A stretch of DNA of 60,881 nt from Lachnospiraceae bacterium (GTDB lineage Bacteria > Bacillota > Clostridia > Lachnospirales > Lachnospiraceae): positions 1 through 60,881 of the forward strand of contig JAUNOA010000005.1 in NCBI GenBank assembly GCA_030531245.1. Direction: 5' to 3'. Below are positions 1-8,419 of this stretch, in pieces (the stretch's first letter is position 1; each line of letters begins with the position of its first letter). A program made the translations under genes and the position numbers. The notes under the pieces are model-generated. The model saw only the letters and a program-made list of their open reading frames with translations. It had not been told where the DNA came from and did not search any database.

Positions 1-1
1 A

Positions 2-19
2 CCCCTCAAGATTGAGGGG
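2..19. other. short hairpin near window start
   Basis: CCCCTCA and TGAGGGG form a perfect 7-bp stem around a 4-base loop. No T-run follows. It lies just before a clear plus-strand terminator, so it probably belongs to the 3' end of a plus-strand transcript that begins outside the window. No coding sequence is supported between 1 and 234. Confidence 0.4.
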
Positions 20-30
20 CAGGGGAGTTG

Positions 31-51
31 AAGTGTCGAAGACACTTTTTT
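31..51 (+). terminator. intrinsic terminator of a plus-strand gene outside the window
   Basis: AAGTGTC, a GAA loop and GACACTT form a perfect 7-bp stem followed by a run of T to position 51. It must end a plus-strand transcript entering from the left, which makes this junction convergent with the transketolase operon. Confidence 0.75.
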
Positions 52-60
52 ATGTCAAAA

Positions 61-158
61 AAAGCATATCGCCTGCGATATGCATGCACCGGGAACGGAT
101 GCTTCAGCGGCATAATACTTTTGCATAATAAGCGTATCCCGCGGAGCATTTTATAAAT
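61..158 (+). repeat. interspersed ~97-bp repeat, copy 1 (full)
   Basis: Module A (61-104) begins with the palindrome GCATATCG-N4-CGATATGC at 64-83 and continues to a GG(A/T)(T/C)GCTT motif. After 27 bases comes module B (132-158), which contains ATCCCGCGGAGCA. The same two modules, again 27 bases apart, occur in opposite orientation at 33546-33642. A truncated module A occurs at 10985-11030. This copy sits between two terminators at a convergent junction. Confidence 0.75.
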
Positions 159-186
159 AGTAAATGCAGTGCAATTTCATGTGATA

Positions 187-217
187 CAAAAAAGGCAAGG
201 GTTAGTCCCTTGCCTTT
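187..217 (-). terminator. terminator of the transketolase operon
   Basis: AAAGGCAAGGG (191-201) and CCCTTGCCTTT (207-217) form a perfect 11-bp stem with a 5-base loop. On the minus strand it is followed by a T-run (A's at 188-193). It lies 18 bases past the stop codon of the C-terminal transketolase subunit. Confidence 0.85.
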
Positions 218-234
218 AACTCTATTATATCAAA

Positions 235-1182
235 TTATTTCTTTGCGATAGCTTCTTTTGCTTTCTTTGCAATTTCAGCAGCAGTAATTCCATATGCCTC
301 AAGGACAAGTGGAGCCTTGCCTGATCTTCCGAAGCAATCATTAACTCCGTGTCTGATAACGGGAACTCTTACATCTGATTCGGCAATAAGCTCTGCAACT
401 GCCGATCCAAGACCTCCTTTGATTGTTGCTTCTTCGGAAGTAACAATAGCACCGGTTTCTTTTGCACATTTAAGTACAAGAGCCTCATCAAGAGGTTTGA
501 TTGTATGCATATCAACAACTCTTGCGGAAATGCCTTCAGCGGCAAGAATCTCTGCAGCTTCAAGTGCCATCTGTACGTTCATTCCTACTGCAACAAGAGT
601 TACATCAGTACCGTCCTTAAGAACAGCACCCTTTCCGATTTCGAACTTGTAATCCGGAATCTGGTCTGTAACGGTCTCAACGGCAAGACGTCCGAGACGC
701 ATATAAGCCGGCTTATCATAATTGATGAGTGCCTCAACAGCCTGCTCCATCTCATTTGCATCGCAAGGACAGAGAACCGTCATACCCGGGATTGCTCTCA
801 TAATAGCAAAGTCTTCGATACACTGATGTGTTGCACCGTCTTCACCTACTGAAAGTCCACCGTGTGAACCTACTACTTTAACATTGATCTGTGGATATGC
901 AACGGAGTTTCTTACCTGCTCCCATGCTCTTCCTGCTGAAAAGATAGCAAATGAGTTTGCAAACGGTTTAAGTCCGCATAATGCAAGACCGGTTGCTGTT
1001 CCTATCATATTGGCTTCGGCGATTCCCATATCAAAGAATCTGTCCGGGCAGGCATCCTTAAAAAACTTGGTCATTGTTGCACCAGCAAGGTCAGCATCAA
1101 GTACAACAAGTTCCGGATATTTATCGGCAAATTTAGCAAGTGCTTTTCCATATGCCTGACGTGTAGCAATCTTATCTCCCAT
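235..1182 (-). CDS. transketolase, C-terminal subunit (split form)
   Basis: This is the second half of a two-gene transketolase, carrying the pyrimidine-binding domain and the C-terminal domain. With the N-terminal subunit it moves two-carbon ketol units between sugar phosphates in the non-oxidative pentose phosphate pathway, using thiamine diphosphate. The GIAEANM segment near residue 56 carries the conserved glutamate that activates the cofactor. At 315 residues it has the usual length for split bacterial forms. The ATG at 1182 has an upstream GGAGG and lies four bases after the stop of the N-terminal subunit, so the two are co-translated at matched levels. A DXS-like domain can look similar, but the adjacent N-terminal half decides the call. 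Confidence 0.93.
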   Translation of the reverse strand: MGDKIATRQAYGKALAKFADKYPELVVLDADLAGATMTKFFKDACPDRFFDMGIAEANMIGTATGLALCGLKPFANSFAIFSAGRAWEQVRNSVAYPQINVKVVGSHGGLSVGEDGATHQCIEDFAIMRAIPGMTVLCPCDANEMEQAVEALINYDKPAYMRLGRLAVETVTDQIPDYKFEIGKGAVLKDGTDVTLVAVGMNVQMALEAAEILAAEGISARVVDMHTIKPLDEALVLKCAKETGAIVTSEEATIKGGLGSAVAELIAESDVRVPVIRHGVNDCFGRSGKAPLVLEAYGITAAEIAKKAKEAIAKK

Positions 1183-1186
1183 TGTT

Positions 1187-2017
1187 TCAACCCTCCAGAC
1201 TCTTTATAGTTGCTTCAAGCTCTTCCTTTGCCTGAGCATACTGCTCATCGTTCGGAGCTTTGCCGTGCCATCCAACCTGATTCTCCATAAAGCTTACGCC
1301 CTTGCCTTTAACAGACTTAGCAAGAACAACAGTCGGCTGGCCTTTTGTAGCCTTAGCTTCATCATATGCTGCCTTGATTGAATCGAAATCATGTGCATCG
1401 CATTTTACAACATGCCATCCGAATGCTTCGAATTTCTTGTCAAGCGGTTCTGTAGGCATAACATCTTTTGTTGCGCCATCGATCTGGAGTCCATTCACAT
1501 CAACACAGATACAGAAATTATCGAGACTGTACTTTGCAGCTGACATCATTGCTTCCCACACTTCACCTTCTGCAAGTTCACCGTCACCAAGGATTGCATA
1601 TACTCTGTAATCTTTATTGTTGATTTTGCCTGCCAGTGCCATACCTCCGGCTACAGCAACACCCTGTCCTAAAGATCCGGTACTCATATCAACGCCTTTA
1701 ATGCTCATCTCAACGTGACCTGACATATGGCAGTCAATACGACGGAACTGATCGAGATCTGATACCGGGAAGAATCCTCTCTCTGCAAGTACTGAATACA
1801 TTGCAGGTGAACAGTGACCCTTACTCATAACGAATCTGTCACGATCCGGATCCTGATATGTTTCAGGAGTAACATTCATCTCTTCATTATAGAGATATGT
1901 GAGAACATCGATACAGCTCAATGAACCGCCCGGATGTCCTGATGCTGCTTTGTAAACCATCGTTACTGCATCGAGTCTAGCTTTCGCAGCTGAAAGTGCC
2001 AACTTTTTCTTGTCCAT
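1187..2017 (-). CDS. transketolase, N-terminal subunit (split form)
   Basis: This is the thiamine-diphosphate-binding half of transketolase. The GDGELAEGEVWEA stretch at about residues 144-156, with an Asn about 25 residues later, is the diphosphate/Mg binding motif. SGHPGGSLS near the N-terminus is the usual substrate and cofactor loop. I place the start at the ATG at 2017. A GGAGG at 2023-2027 sits five bases before it, while the upstream ATG at 2029 overlaps that ribosome-binding site and cannot use it. The product is then 276 aa. It has its own promoter in the 75-bp gap after the sugar kinase gene. Confidence 0.93.
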   Translation of the reverse strand: MDKKKLALSAAKARLDAVTMVYKAASGHPGGSLSCIDVLTYLYNEEMNVTPETYQDPDRDRFVMSKGHCSPAMYSVLAERGFFPVSDLDQFRRIDCHMSGHVEMSIKGVDMSTGSLGQGVAVAGGMALAGKINNKDYRVYAILGDGELAEGEVWEAMMSAAKYSLDNFCICVDVNGLQIDGATKDVMPTEPLDKKFEAFGWHVVKCDAHDFDSIKAAYDEAKATKGQPTVVLAKSVKGKGVSFMENQVGWHGKAPNDEQYAQAKEELEATIKSLEG

Positions 2018-2069
2018 CTTTTCCTCCATATATATATTTATATTATGTTCTATAAATTAACCATTTAAT

Positions 2070-2097
2070 ATTATACGCTTAATATTGGTTTAAGCAA
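2070..2097 (-). promoter_or_regulatory. promoter for the transketolase pair
   Basis: On the minus strand, TTGCTT (2092-2097) and TATAAT (2070-2075) are separated by 16 bases. The site lies in the AT-rich gap between the FGGY kinase stop and the transketolase start, so the transketolase genes can be expressed apart from ribF and the kinase. Confidence 0.6.
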
Positions 2098-2104
2098 GAA
2101 CGAA

Positions 2105-3676
2105 TTACTTGAGACAGGCAGCACTTTCTTTTTCGAGTTTAAGTGCGCTTTCGTAAGCTTCCAGATATTTTGCATATCCTTCAACGTCTTCGGGCCCGGC
2201 CATAACAGTTGTTGAATCTACCTGGCTGAAAACTTTGTTTTTAAGATAATCATCTATGCTCTCACCGTTATCTTTATTTATCTGATATGCTGCGAGTACA
2301 GCCATTCCGTAGGGACCGCCTTCTCCGGCATTGATATTTACCGTAACGGGAACATTTAATGCTGCTGACAGGAACTTCTGTGATGCATTTGTTGTCTTGA
2401 AGAGTCCTCCGTGTCCTGTAAGAGATTTTCTCTCAACTCCCTCTTCATCGAATATCTTGTTTTTGCTTGCTATTGCGGCAAATACACCATAGATGTTCGA
2501 ACGCATAAAATTAGGAAGTGTAAGTTTTGACTCCGGCTTTCTGACCATAAGCGGTCTTCCTTCCGGACAGTCCATGACAGCTTCACCGGCCAGATAATTG
2601 TATACAATTATATTATCAGCGTCTGCTTTTCCTTCAAGCGCTGCACTGAAAACCGTTTCGTAAATCTTACCGATCTCAATCGGCTGCCCGGCCCTTACAC
2701 TCATTTCATGGAACATATTGACCCATGCATCTATTTCGGATGCACCGTTCCCGAGATGAATCATGGCAACAGGTTTTCCGCCGGGAGTATTTACAATATC
2801 GATTTCACGGTAAACTTTACTTAAATTCTTATTCAGAACAAGCATAAGAAATGTTGACGTACCGGCAGAAAGATTTGCTGTGCCGGGTTCGACCGCATTT
2901 GTACATACCATTCCGGTTGCGGCATCTCCCTCAGGAGGTGCCATGATACATCCGGCCTTTAGTTTTCCGCTCGGATCTATCAGTTTTGCACCTTCTTCTG
3001 TAAGTGTTCCTGCATCACATCCTGCAGCAACAGGCTGAGGAAGTATATCAAGAAGCTTCCACGAATATCCCTTACCGGCTATCAGCGTATCGAACTTTTC
3101 CACTCTTTCCTTGTCATAACTCATACTCTCACAGTCAAACGGGAACATGCCGGATGCCTCATCAATGCCGACAACCTTTTTTCCGGTCAGAAGATAATGA
3201 ATATATCCTGCCAGTGTAAAGAGATGGGAAATCTGCGAAACGTGAGCTGCATTCTCAAGTATCTGCTCATAAAGATGAGAAACACTCCATCTCATCGGCA
3301 TATTGAAATCAAGCAGTTCCGATAGCTCGTCGGCTGCTTTTCCTGTATTGGTGTTTCTCCATGTCAGGAAAGGAAACAGTTGATTATTATCTTTGTCAAG
3401 CGCTATATATCCGTGCATCATACCGGAAATACCTATTGAATCGATTTCGGTAAGCGGTTCACCGAAGTTTTTCTCATAGTCCGAATTCAAATCGGCATAA
3501 CTTGCCTGCAAACCTTTGACAGCATCTTCCAGCTTATATGTCCATAAATTATCCGTAAGCTCGTTTTCCCATGTATAGGAACCGCTTGCAAGGACTTTGT
3601 GATTCATATCGATCAGGACTGATTTGATACGTGTAGACCCGAATTCGATACCGAGTGCAATCTTTGATCTGCTCAT
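2105..3676 (-). CDS. FGGY-family carbohydrate kinase
   Basis: This 523-aa protein has the two-lobed FGGY sugar kinase fold. The N-terminal GIEFGSTRIKS is the first phosphate-binding loop, GISGMMHG lies in the sugar-binding region, GDAATG near residue 250 carries the catalytic aspartate, and GEGGPYGMA is the C-terminal nucleotide loop. The family phosphorylates pentoses, ketoses or polyols. The exact sugar cannot be read from sequence. The following transketolase genes suggest a pentulose such as xylulose or ribulose feeding the pentose phosphate pathway. Its ATG shares one base with the ribF stop (TAATG), so it is translationally coupled to ribF. Confidence 0.85.
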   Translation of the reverse strand: MSRSKIALGIEFGSTRIKSVLIDMNHKVLASGSYTWENELTDNLWTYKLEDAVKGLQASYADLNSDYEKNFGEPLTEIDSIGISGMMHGYIALDKDNNQLFPFLTWRNTNTGKAADELSELLDFNMPMRWSVSHLYEQILENAAHVSQISHLFTLAGYIHYLLTGKKVVGIDEASGMFPFDCESMSYDKERVEKFDTLIAGKGYSWKLLDILPQPVAAGCDAGTLTEEGAKLIDPSGKLKAGCIMAPPEGDAATGMVCTNAVEPGTANLSAGTSTFLMLVLNKNLSKVYREIDIVNTPGGKPVAMIHLGNGASEIDAWVNMFHEMSVRAGQPIEIGKIYETVFSAALEGKADADNIIVYNYLAGEAVMDCPEGRPLMVRKPESKLTLPNFMRSNIYGVFAAIASKNKIFDEEGVERKSLTGHGGLFKTTNASQKFLSAALNVPVTVNINAGEGGPYGMAVLAAYQINKDNGESIDDYLKNKVFSQVDSTTVMAGPEDVEGYAKYLEAYESALKLEKESAACLK

Positions 3677-4608
3677 TATGTTTCTCCTTTCACCATGTAA
3701 TTCTGATTAAAACATTGCTTGATTACATCTTTATCCTTTTGAAGCTGAATTTTTAAAGCATCTAGTGAATTAAATCGTTTCTCTTCTCTTATAAACCGAA
3801 TAAATGCAACTTTTATTATCTGTCCGTAAATATCTTCATCAAAATCAAAAATATGTGTTTCGCATTTTATACCTGTGATATCTGATTCACAGACGGTGGG
3901 ATTGTACCCGATATTCGTCATGGATGACAGTACTCTTCCGTCTTCAAGCTGTGTTGTTGTAGCGTAAACACCCGGTTTGGGAAGAATCTTGTCTCCGGGC
4001 GGTGAGATATTGGCAGTAGGAAATCCGAGCTTTTTTCCAAGATTCTTATAATGCTCAACCTGCCCGGAAAGAGAATAATAATTTCCTTTTACTTTATAAA
4101 TCCTGTCGACATCTCCCTCGGAAAGCAACTGTCGTATCATAGTAGAACTTATATCAGTATCGTTGAATTGTATCTTTTGAATAATAGTTACTTTATAATC
4201 ATAAACCGAAGAAAACTTTCGAAGCAATTCCGCATTTCCGGACTTATTATACCCGAAAGAGCAATCATCTCCTGCAACGATCCATGCCATCTTCATCTTA
4301 TCAATCAGGAGGTTTTTTAAAAATTCATGACCGTCGGTCATACGTATTTCATCAGTGAATGGATATTCAATCAGATAATCAATTCCTTCATCCTCAAGAG
4401 AAAGGTGTTTTTCTCCCATAGAAGCAATTTGCTTATTGCCCGGATAAACAAAAGTAAAGGCTGCCATCTTCAGCCCGTACTTTTGTTTGATTGCACGCAT
4501 TTCCTCAAATATTCTCTGATGGCCAAGGTGATCACCGTCGAATTTTCCTATGGAGACTACTGTGCGTACCGGTAATATGAAATCCGTATTATCACTGATT
4601 ATTTCCAC
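3676..4608 (-). CDS. ribF: bifunctional riboflavin kinase / FAD synthetase
   Basis: This 310-aa cytoplasmic enzyme makes FMN from riboflavin and then FAD. The N-terminal adenylyltransferase domain (about 1-180) shows SIGKFDGDHLGHQ, the family's nucleotidyltransferase motif. The C-terminal flavokinase domain (about 185-305) shows GFPTANI. The start is a GTG at 4608. A perfect TATAAT on the minus strand (4615-4620) ends six bases before it, so the transcript should begin at the GTG itself and no Shine-Dalgarno exists. There is no space for an FMN riboswitch. It is divergent from aroA across 74 bp. Confidence 0.93.
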   Translation of the reverse strand: MEIISDNTDFILPVRTVVSIGKFDGDHLGHQRIFEEMRAIKQKYGLKMAAFTFVYPGNKQIASMGEKHLSLEDEGIDYLIEYPFTDEIRMTDGHEFLKNLLIDKMKMAWIVAGDDCSFGYNKSGNAELLRKFSSVYDYKVTIIQKIQFNDTDISSTMIRQLLSEGDVDRIYKVKGNYYSLSGQVEHYKNLGKKLGFPTANISPPGDKILPKPGVYATTTQLEDGRVLSSMTNIGYNPTVCESDITGIKCETHIFDFDEDIYGQIIKVAFIRFIREEKRFNSLDALKIQLQKDKDVIKQCFNQNYMVKGET

Positions 4609-4614
4609 TTTTTC

Positions 4615-4623
4615 ATTATATCA
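4615..4623 (-). promoter_or_regulatory. extended -10 promoter of ribF, predicted leaderless
   Basis: The minus strand reads TGATATAAT, a TGn-extended consensus -10 box. It ends six bases before the GTG start at 4608, which places the expected +1 on the first base of the start codon. No convincing -35 is seen, as is common with extended -10 promoters. Confidence 0.6.
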
Positions 4624-4647
4624 TAAAGGTATTTTCCATGCGAGTGT

Positions 4648-4676
4648 TTGACATATTTCCATATAAAAATTACAAT
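4648..4676 (+). promoter_or_regulatory. consensus promoter of aroA, predicted leaderless
   Basis: A perfect TTGACA (4648-4653), a 17-base spacer and TACAAT (4671-4676) precede the aroA ATG at 4683 by six bases. The expected transcription start is therefore the A of the ATG, and there is no room for a ribosome-binding site. Confidence 0.75.
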
Positions 4677-4682
4677 TGAAAC

Positions 4683-5882
4683 ATGAAGAAAAAGATCAGA
4701 AAAATCAGTGTTCCCGGTGATAAATCCATCACTCACAGAGCTATAATCATAGGATCTTTAGCAAGAGGAAAGACTCGTATAATCAATCCTCTTGTTTGTG
4801 ATGATACCATGTCGACTGTCTCCGCAATGAGAAGTCTGGGTATTACAGTGCTTAAAGAGGAAAAAAGTCTGACAGTCTTAGGTCATGGAATAAACGGGCT
4901 GAAAAAACCATCGTATATAATCGACTGCGGTAACAGTGCTACAACCATGCGCCTGCTGATGGGGATTCTATCCGGTCAGGAATTCGATTCATATCTTACC
5001 GGAGATGAAAGTCTGATGAAAAGGCCCATGGACCGTGTAATCATTCCTCTTTCACAAATGGGAGCTTTAATTACCAGGGAAGGTAATGCTTATCATATTT
5101 CAGGCAGAAAACTGCACTCTATAAACTATACCATGCCGGTATCAAGTGCACAGGTAAAATCAGCTATAATGCTTGCAGATTTATTTGCTGAACGCAATTC
5201 GGTAATCAATGATCCCGGGAAAAGCAGAAATCATACAGAACTCATGCTCGATTATTTCGGCAAAACACTTAAAGGAAAGAAAATAATAATACCCGGGGAT
5301 ATAAGTTCGGCGGCATATCATATTGCAGAAACCTTAATATCTCCCGGAGCGGAAATTATCATAAAAAATGTAGGAATCAACGAAACCAGAACCGGCTTTA
5401 TAGATGTCATACGCTCTATGGGGGCTCAGGTTCAGATAAAAAACAAAAAGTCTTTTGCAAATGAACCCGTTGCAGATATACATGTCAGAAATTCGGCATT
5501 ATACGGAACAAGCATAAAAAATCCGGTTATTCCAAGAGTAATTGATGAGATTCCTCTGCTGGCGGTTCTTGCTGCATTTGCCGAAGGAAAAACCGAAATA
5601 CGTGATTCCTCCGAATTAAGGCTAAAGGAGTCCGACCGGATCAATTCCGTCATACAGGGACTTAAATCCATAGGTGTAAACGTATCCGAAAGAGCCGATG
5701 GTATGGATATAACCGGAACTATGCCCGAAGATATGCAGGCAGCAGAAATTGATTCGTACGCTGACCATAGGATTGCAATGTCATTTTTAATTCTGACACA
5801 TATCATTCCGGGTCTTAAAGTAAAAAACAAAGAATGTGTGGCAGTTTCCTACCCCACATTCTTTAAGGATTTTCACATTTGA
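4683..5882 (+). CDS. aroA: 3-phosphoshikimate 1-carboxyvinyltransferase (EPSP synthase)
   Basis: This enzyme joins phosphoenolpyruvate to shikimate-3-phosphate, the sixth step of chorismate synthesis. PGDKSITHR (11-19) carries the phosphate-binding lysine; SAQVK, RNHTE and the C-terminal DHRIAMS are also present. At 399 aa it is shorter than the usual ~430. A segment of about 15 residues between RNHTE and PGDISSAAY is missing compared with Bacillus-type enzymes. The position of the classical glyphosate-contact glycine (Gly96 in E. coli) is Ala86 here, in GNSATTMR. It is monocistronic, and its 3' end overlaps typA by 10 bp tail-to-tail. The reading frame is intact and the other motifs are kept, so it should be active. 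Confidence 0.93.
   Translation: MKKKIRKISVPGDKSITHRAIIIGSLARGKTRIINPLVCDDTMSTVSAMRSLGITVLKEEKSLTVLGHGINGLKKPSYIIDCGNSATTMRLLMGILSGQEFDSYLTGDESLMKRPMDRVIIPLSQMGALITREGNAYHISGRKLHSINYTMPVSSAQVKSAIMLADLFAERNSVINDPGKSRNHTELMLDYFGKTLKGKKIIIPGDISSAAYHIAETLISPGAEIIIKNVGINETRTGFIDVIRSMGAQVQIKNKKSFANEPVADIHVRNSALYGTSIKNPVIPRVIDEIPLLAVLAAFAEGKTEIRDSSELRLKESDRINSVIQGLKSIGVNVSERADGMDITGTMPEDMQAAEIDSYADHRIAMSFLILTHIIPGLKVKNKECVAVSYPTFFKDFHI
5822..5864 (-). terminator. typA terminator embedded in aroA coding sequence
   Basis: AAAGAATGTG (5829-5838) and CACATTCTTT (5855-5864) form a perfect 10-bp stem. On the minus strand the stem is followed by a T-run (A's at 5822-5827). It lies just past the typA stop codon, entirely within the last 60 bases of aroA. 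Confidence 0.7.
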
Positions 5883-7714
5883 GATTTTGTTTTAAACATA
5901 GCTCTCTTCCGAAGCACCGGATCAAGAATCTTTTTTCTGATTCTGAGATTCTGCGGTGTGATTTCAAGAAGCTCGTCTGTGTCTATAAATTCCAGACTCT
6001 GCTCAAGACTCATGATCTTGGGCGGAACAAGTCTTAAAGCCTCATCGGCACTCGATGAACGGGTGTTGGTGAGTTTTTTCGTTTTACAAACGTTAATCTC
6101 TACGTCTTCTGATTTACCGGTTTGTCCGATGATCATCCCTGCATATACTTTTTGTCCGGGACCGATGAAGAGCTCTCCTCTTTCCTGAGCATTGAATAAT
6201 CCATAGGTGATGGATTCCCCGCTTTCGAAACAGATGATTGAACCGTTTCTTCTGTAGAACATTTCCCCCTTGAAAGGCGCGTATCCGTCGAACTCGGTAT
6301 TGATGATTCCCTCACCCTTTGTATCGGTCATGAATTCTCCTCTGTAACCTATAAGACCTCTTGAGGGTATGGAAAATTCGAGCCTCGTATATCCACCGTG
6401 AATAGGCGTCATTCCCATCAGATCACCTTTTCGTGCTGTCAGCTTCTGTATAACCGAACCCGTGTATGCTTCTGGAACATCTATATAAGCTATCTCCATC
6501 GGTTCCTGTTTCTGGTTGTTTTCGTTGTATTTATAGATTACTTCAGCTTTACTTACTGCAAACTCATATCCCTCTCTTCTCATATTTTCAATGAGTACCG
6601 AAAGATGCAGTTCACCTCGACCGCTGACCTTATATGTATCCGGTGAATCCGTCTCTTCGACTCTGAGTGAAACATCTGTATTAAGTTCACGGAAAAGTCT
6701 GTCACGTATGTGTCGGGATGTGACATACTTACCTTCCTGTCCAGCAAGAGGCGAATCATTAACCATAAAGAACATAGATATGGTAGGTTCGGAAATTTTC
6801 TGGAAAGGAATAGCCTTGGGATTTTCAGGTGAAGTTATAGTATCTCCTATATGAATATCGCTAATACCGCTTATAGCTACTATACTTCCTACAGTAGCTT
6901 CATTCACTTCTACTCTGGCCAGTCCGTCAAACTCATACAGTTTTCCTATTTTTATTTTTCTGAGTTTATCAGGCTCATGATGATTGACTATAGCGCATTC
7001 CTGGTTTACCTTTATGGTCCCGTTATCCACCTTGCCTACACCGATACGACCTACATATTCATTGTAATCTATGGTACTGATAAGGACCTGTGTATCTGCT
7101 TCAGGATCACCTTCCGGAGCAGGTATTGATTTGATTATGGTTTCAAACAGCGGAACCATATCATTGTTGCTGTCATCAAGTGAATATCTGCACCATCCTG
7201 TTCTTGCGCTTGCAAATACAAACGGACATTCTAGCTGTCTGTCATTTGCCTCCAAATCCATAAGGAGTTCCAGTACTTCATCTACGACTTCGTCTGCCCG
7301 GGCTTCCGCGCGGTCGCATTTATTGATGCAGCAGATGATATCAAGATCGAGTTCGATAGCTTTCTTAAGAACAAATTTTGTCTGGGGCATAACTCCTTCA
7401 TATGCATCTACGACCAGAATTACTCCGTTTACCATCTTAAGTACGCGCTCAACTTCTCCTCCGAAATCAGCATGTCCGGGTGTGTCGATAATGTTGATTT
7501 TAGTATCTTTATATGTAACGGCCGTGTTTTTTGACAATATGGTTATACCGCGTTCACGCTCTATATCATTCGAATCCATGACACGGTCAACAAGCTCCTG
7601 ATTAGCTCTGAAGATACCGCTCTGTCTCAAAAGCTGATCGACAAGGGTAGTTTTTCCGTGATCTACGTGTGCGATGATGGCTACATTTCTGACATTATCT
7701 CTTTTAATCTTCAT
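5873..7714 (-). CDS. typA: ribosome-associated translational GTPase TypA/BipA
   Basis: TypA is an EF-G-like GTPase that binds the ribosome and supports 50S assembly and growth under stress or cold. IAHVDHGKTTLVDQLL near the N-terminus is G1, RGITI is G2, DTPGHADFGGEV is G3 and NKCDR is G4. The translation-factor domains and the TypA-specific C-terminal domain (GRGELHLSVL, PSRGLIGYRGEFMT) follow. Its 613 aa matches the family. The stop codon lies 10 bp inside aroA on the opposite strand. The start overlaps the stop of the upstream YigZ gene by four bases. Confidence 0.96.
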   Translation of the reverse strand: MKIKRDNVRNVAIIAHVDHGKTTLVDQLLRQSGIFRANQELVDRVMDSNDIERERGITILSKNTAVTYKDTKINIIDTPGHADFGGEVERVLKMVNGVILVVDAYEGVMPQTKFVLKKAIELDLDIICCINKCDRAEARADEVVDEVLELLMDLEANDRQLECPFVFASARTGWCRYSLDDSNNDMVPLFETIIKSIPAPEGDPEADTQVLISTIDYNEYVGRIGVGKVDNGTIKVNQECAIVNHHEPDKLRKIKIGKLYEFDGLARVEVNEATVGSIVAISGISDIHIGDTITSPENPKAIPFQKISEPTISMFFMVNDSPLAGQEGKYVTSRHIRDRLFRELNTDVSLRVEETDSPDTYKVSGRGELHLSVLIENMRREGYEFAVSKAEVIYKYNENNQKQEPMEIAYIDVPEAYTGSVIQKLTARKGDLMGMTPIHGGYTRLEFSIPSRGLIGYRGEFMTDTKGEGIINTEFDGYAPFKGEMFYRRNGSIICFESGESITYGLFNAQERGELFIGPGQKVYAGMIIGQTGKSEDVEINVCKTKKLTNTRSSSADEALRLVPPKIMSLEQSLEFIDTDELLEITPQNLRIRKKILDPVLRKRAMFKTKSQM

Positions 7715-8361
7715 AAAATCTCAACCTTACCATTGATGTATATAAAACTAATATCCTGTTTGTCTGTTAATTCTGCTTTTGCAGCACTCAACTCTTCAAC
7801 CTTATCTATTATATTCTCAGAATCGGATTTGTCTACTGCAATATTTAAATTTATACGGTCTGTAAACTCCGGGTCCAGCAGATACATCGGTTCATTTTCC
7901 GACATTTTCCGAAGTTTACCGTATAAATCGTAATCAATCGTATATCTGAGAAGAATGCCGTCATGCCTTTCGGTAATAACAGAATCAGCAATACCCTCTC
8001 TGGCAGCGGCCTGATAAGCTCTTACAAGACCTCCGGTACCAAGCAAGGTGCCACCGAAATATCTTGTCACTATGATCATTATGTCGTGCAGACCGTTACC
8101 CTCAATAACATCCAGAATCGGTTTACCTGCAGTACCGGAAGGTTCACCGGCATCGGAAAACTTTTTTGGCGCCGGTTCGCCGCTCAGGACATATGCGTAA
8201 CAGTGATGGCTGGCATCCCAGTATTTCTTTTTTGTTTCGTCCATAAATGCTGATATTTCGTCATCATTATGCACGGGGCGTACATCCGCAATAAATACGG
8301 ACTTTTTTTCTTCTATTCTACCGGAACCACCGGAATACAATATATTGTAAGTATTCTTCAT
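7711..8361 (-). CDS. YigZ/IMPACT family protein
   Basis: This 216-aa protein has the N-terminal IMPACT domain, with SRFxA-like EKKSVFIADV, the AGEPSGTAGKPIL signature (about 85-97) and TRYFGGTLLGTGGLVRAY (about 115-132). A C-terminal ferredoxin-like domain follows. The family is broadly conserved and its bacterial role is poorly defined; links to translation control are proposed from the eukaryotic IMPACT protein. It heads an operon with typA (four-base overlap), which fits a ribosome-linked role. A perfect TATAAT lies six bases before the ATG, predicting a leaderless mRNA. Confidence 0.85.
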   Translation of the reverse strand: MKNTYNILYSGGSGRIEEKKSVFIADVRPVHNDDEISAFMDETKKKYWDASHHCYAYVLSGEPAPKKFSDAGEPSGTAGKPILDVIEGNGLHDIMIIVTRYFGGTLLGTGGLVRAYQAAAREGIADSVITERHDGILLRYTIDYDLYGKLRKMSENEPMYLLDPEFTDRINLNIAVDKSDSENIIDKVEELSAAKAELTDKQDISFIYINGKVEIL

Positions 8362-8367
8362 ACATCC

Positions 8368-8373
8368 ATTATA
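8368..8373 (-). promoter_or_regulatory. -10 box of yigZ-typA, predicted leaderless
   Basis: The minus strand carries TATAAT ending six bases before the yigZ ATG at 8361, so +1 would be the A of the start codon. The -35 region is weak. It is divergent from the PBP promoter about 20 bp away. Confidence 0.5.
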
Positions 8374-8391
8374 GAACTTTTACCATTGTTT

Positions 8392-8400
8392 TGGTATAAT
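8392..8400 (+). promoter_or_regulatory. extended -10 promoter of the PBP gene
   Basis: TGGTATAAT is a TGn-extended consensus -10 box. It predicts a start near 8407 and a 13-base leader holding GGGGG before the ATG at 8420. The in-frame TTG at 8405 would lie upstream of the transcript start, which supports the ATG. Confidence 0.6.
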
Positions 8401-8419
8401 AATTTTGTTTGGGGGCATT

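Noticed and set aside
61-83. Palindromes GCATATCG/CGATATGC as a CRISPR-like array
   Set aside because: The three copies are tens of kilobases apart with no spacer arrangement or cas genes.
505-852. Plus-strand open frames inside the transketolase, polC, ABC and giant genes
   Set aside because: They are antisense shadows of strongly conserved proteins, lack ribosome-binding sites and have no recognisable domains.
4609-4682. Possible FMN riboswitch before ribF
   Set aside because: The gap is 74 bp shared by two divergent promoters, and the predicted ribF transcript starts at its own GTG.
4683-5882. aroA as a decaying pseudogene because it is short
   Set aside because: The frame is intact, all catalytic motifs are present, and the missing segment is one clean loop. 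It has a near-consensus promoter.
8405-8419. TTG start for the penicillin-binding protein
   Set aside because: It lies upstream of the transcription start predicted from TGGTATAAT; the ATG at 8420 has a GGGGG site in the 13-base leader.
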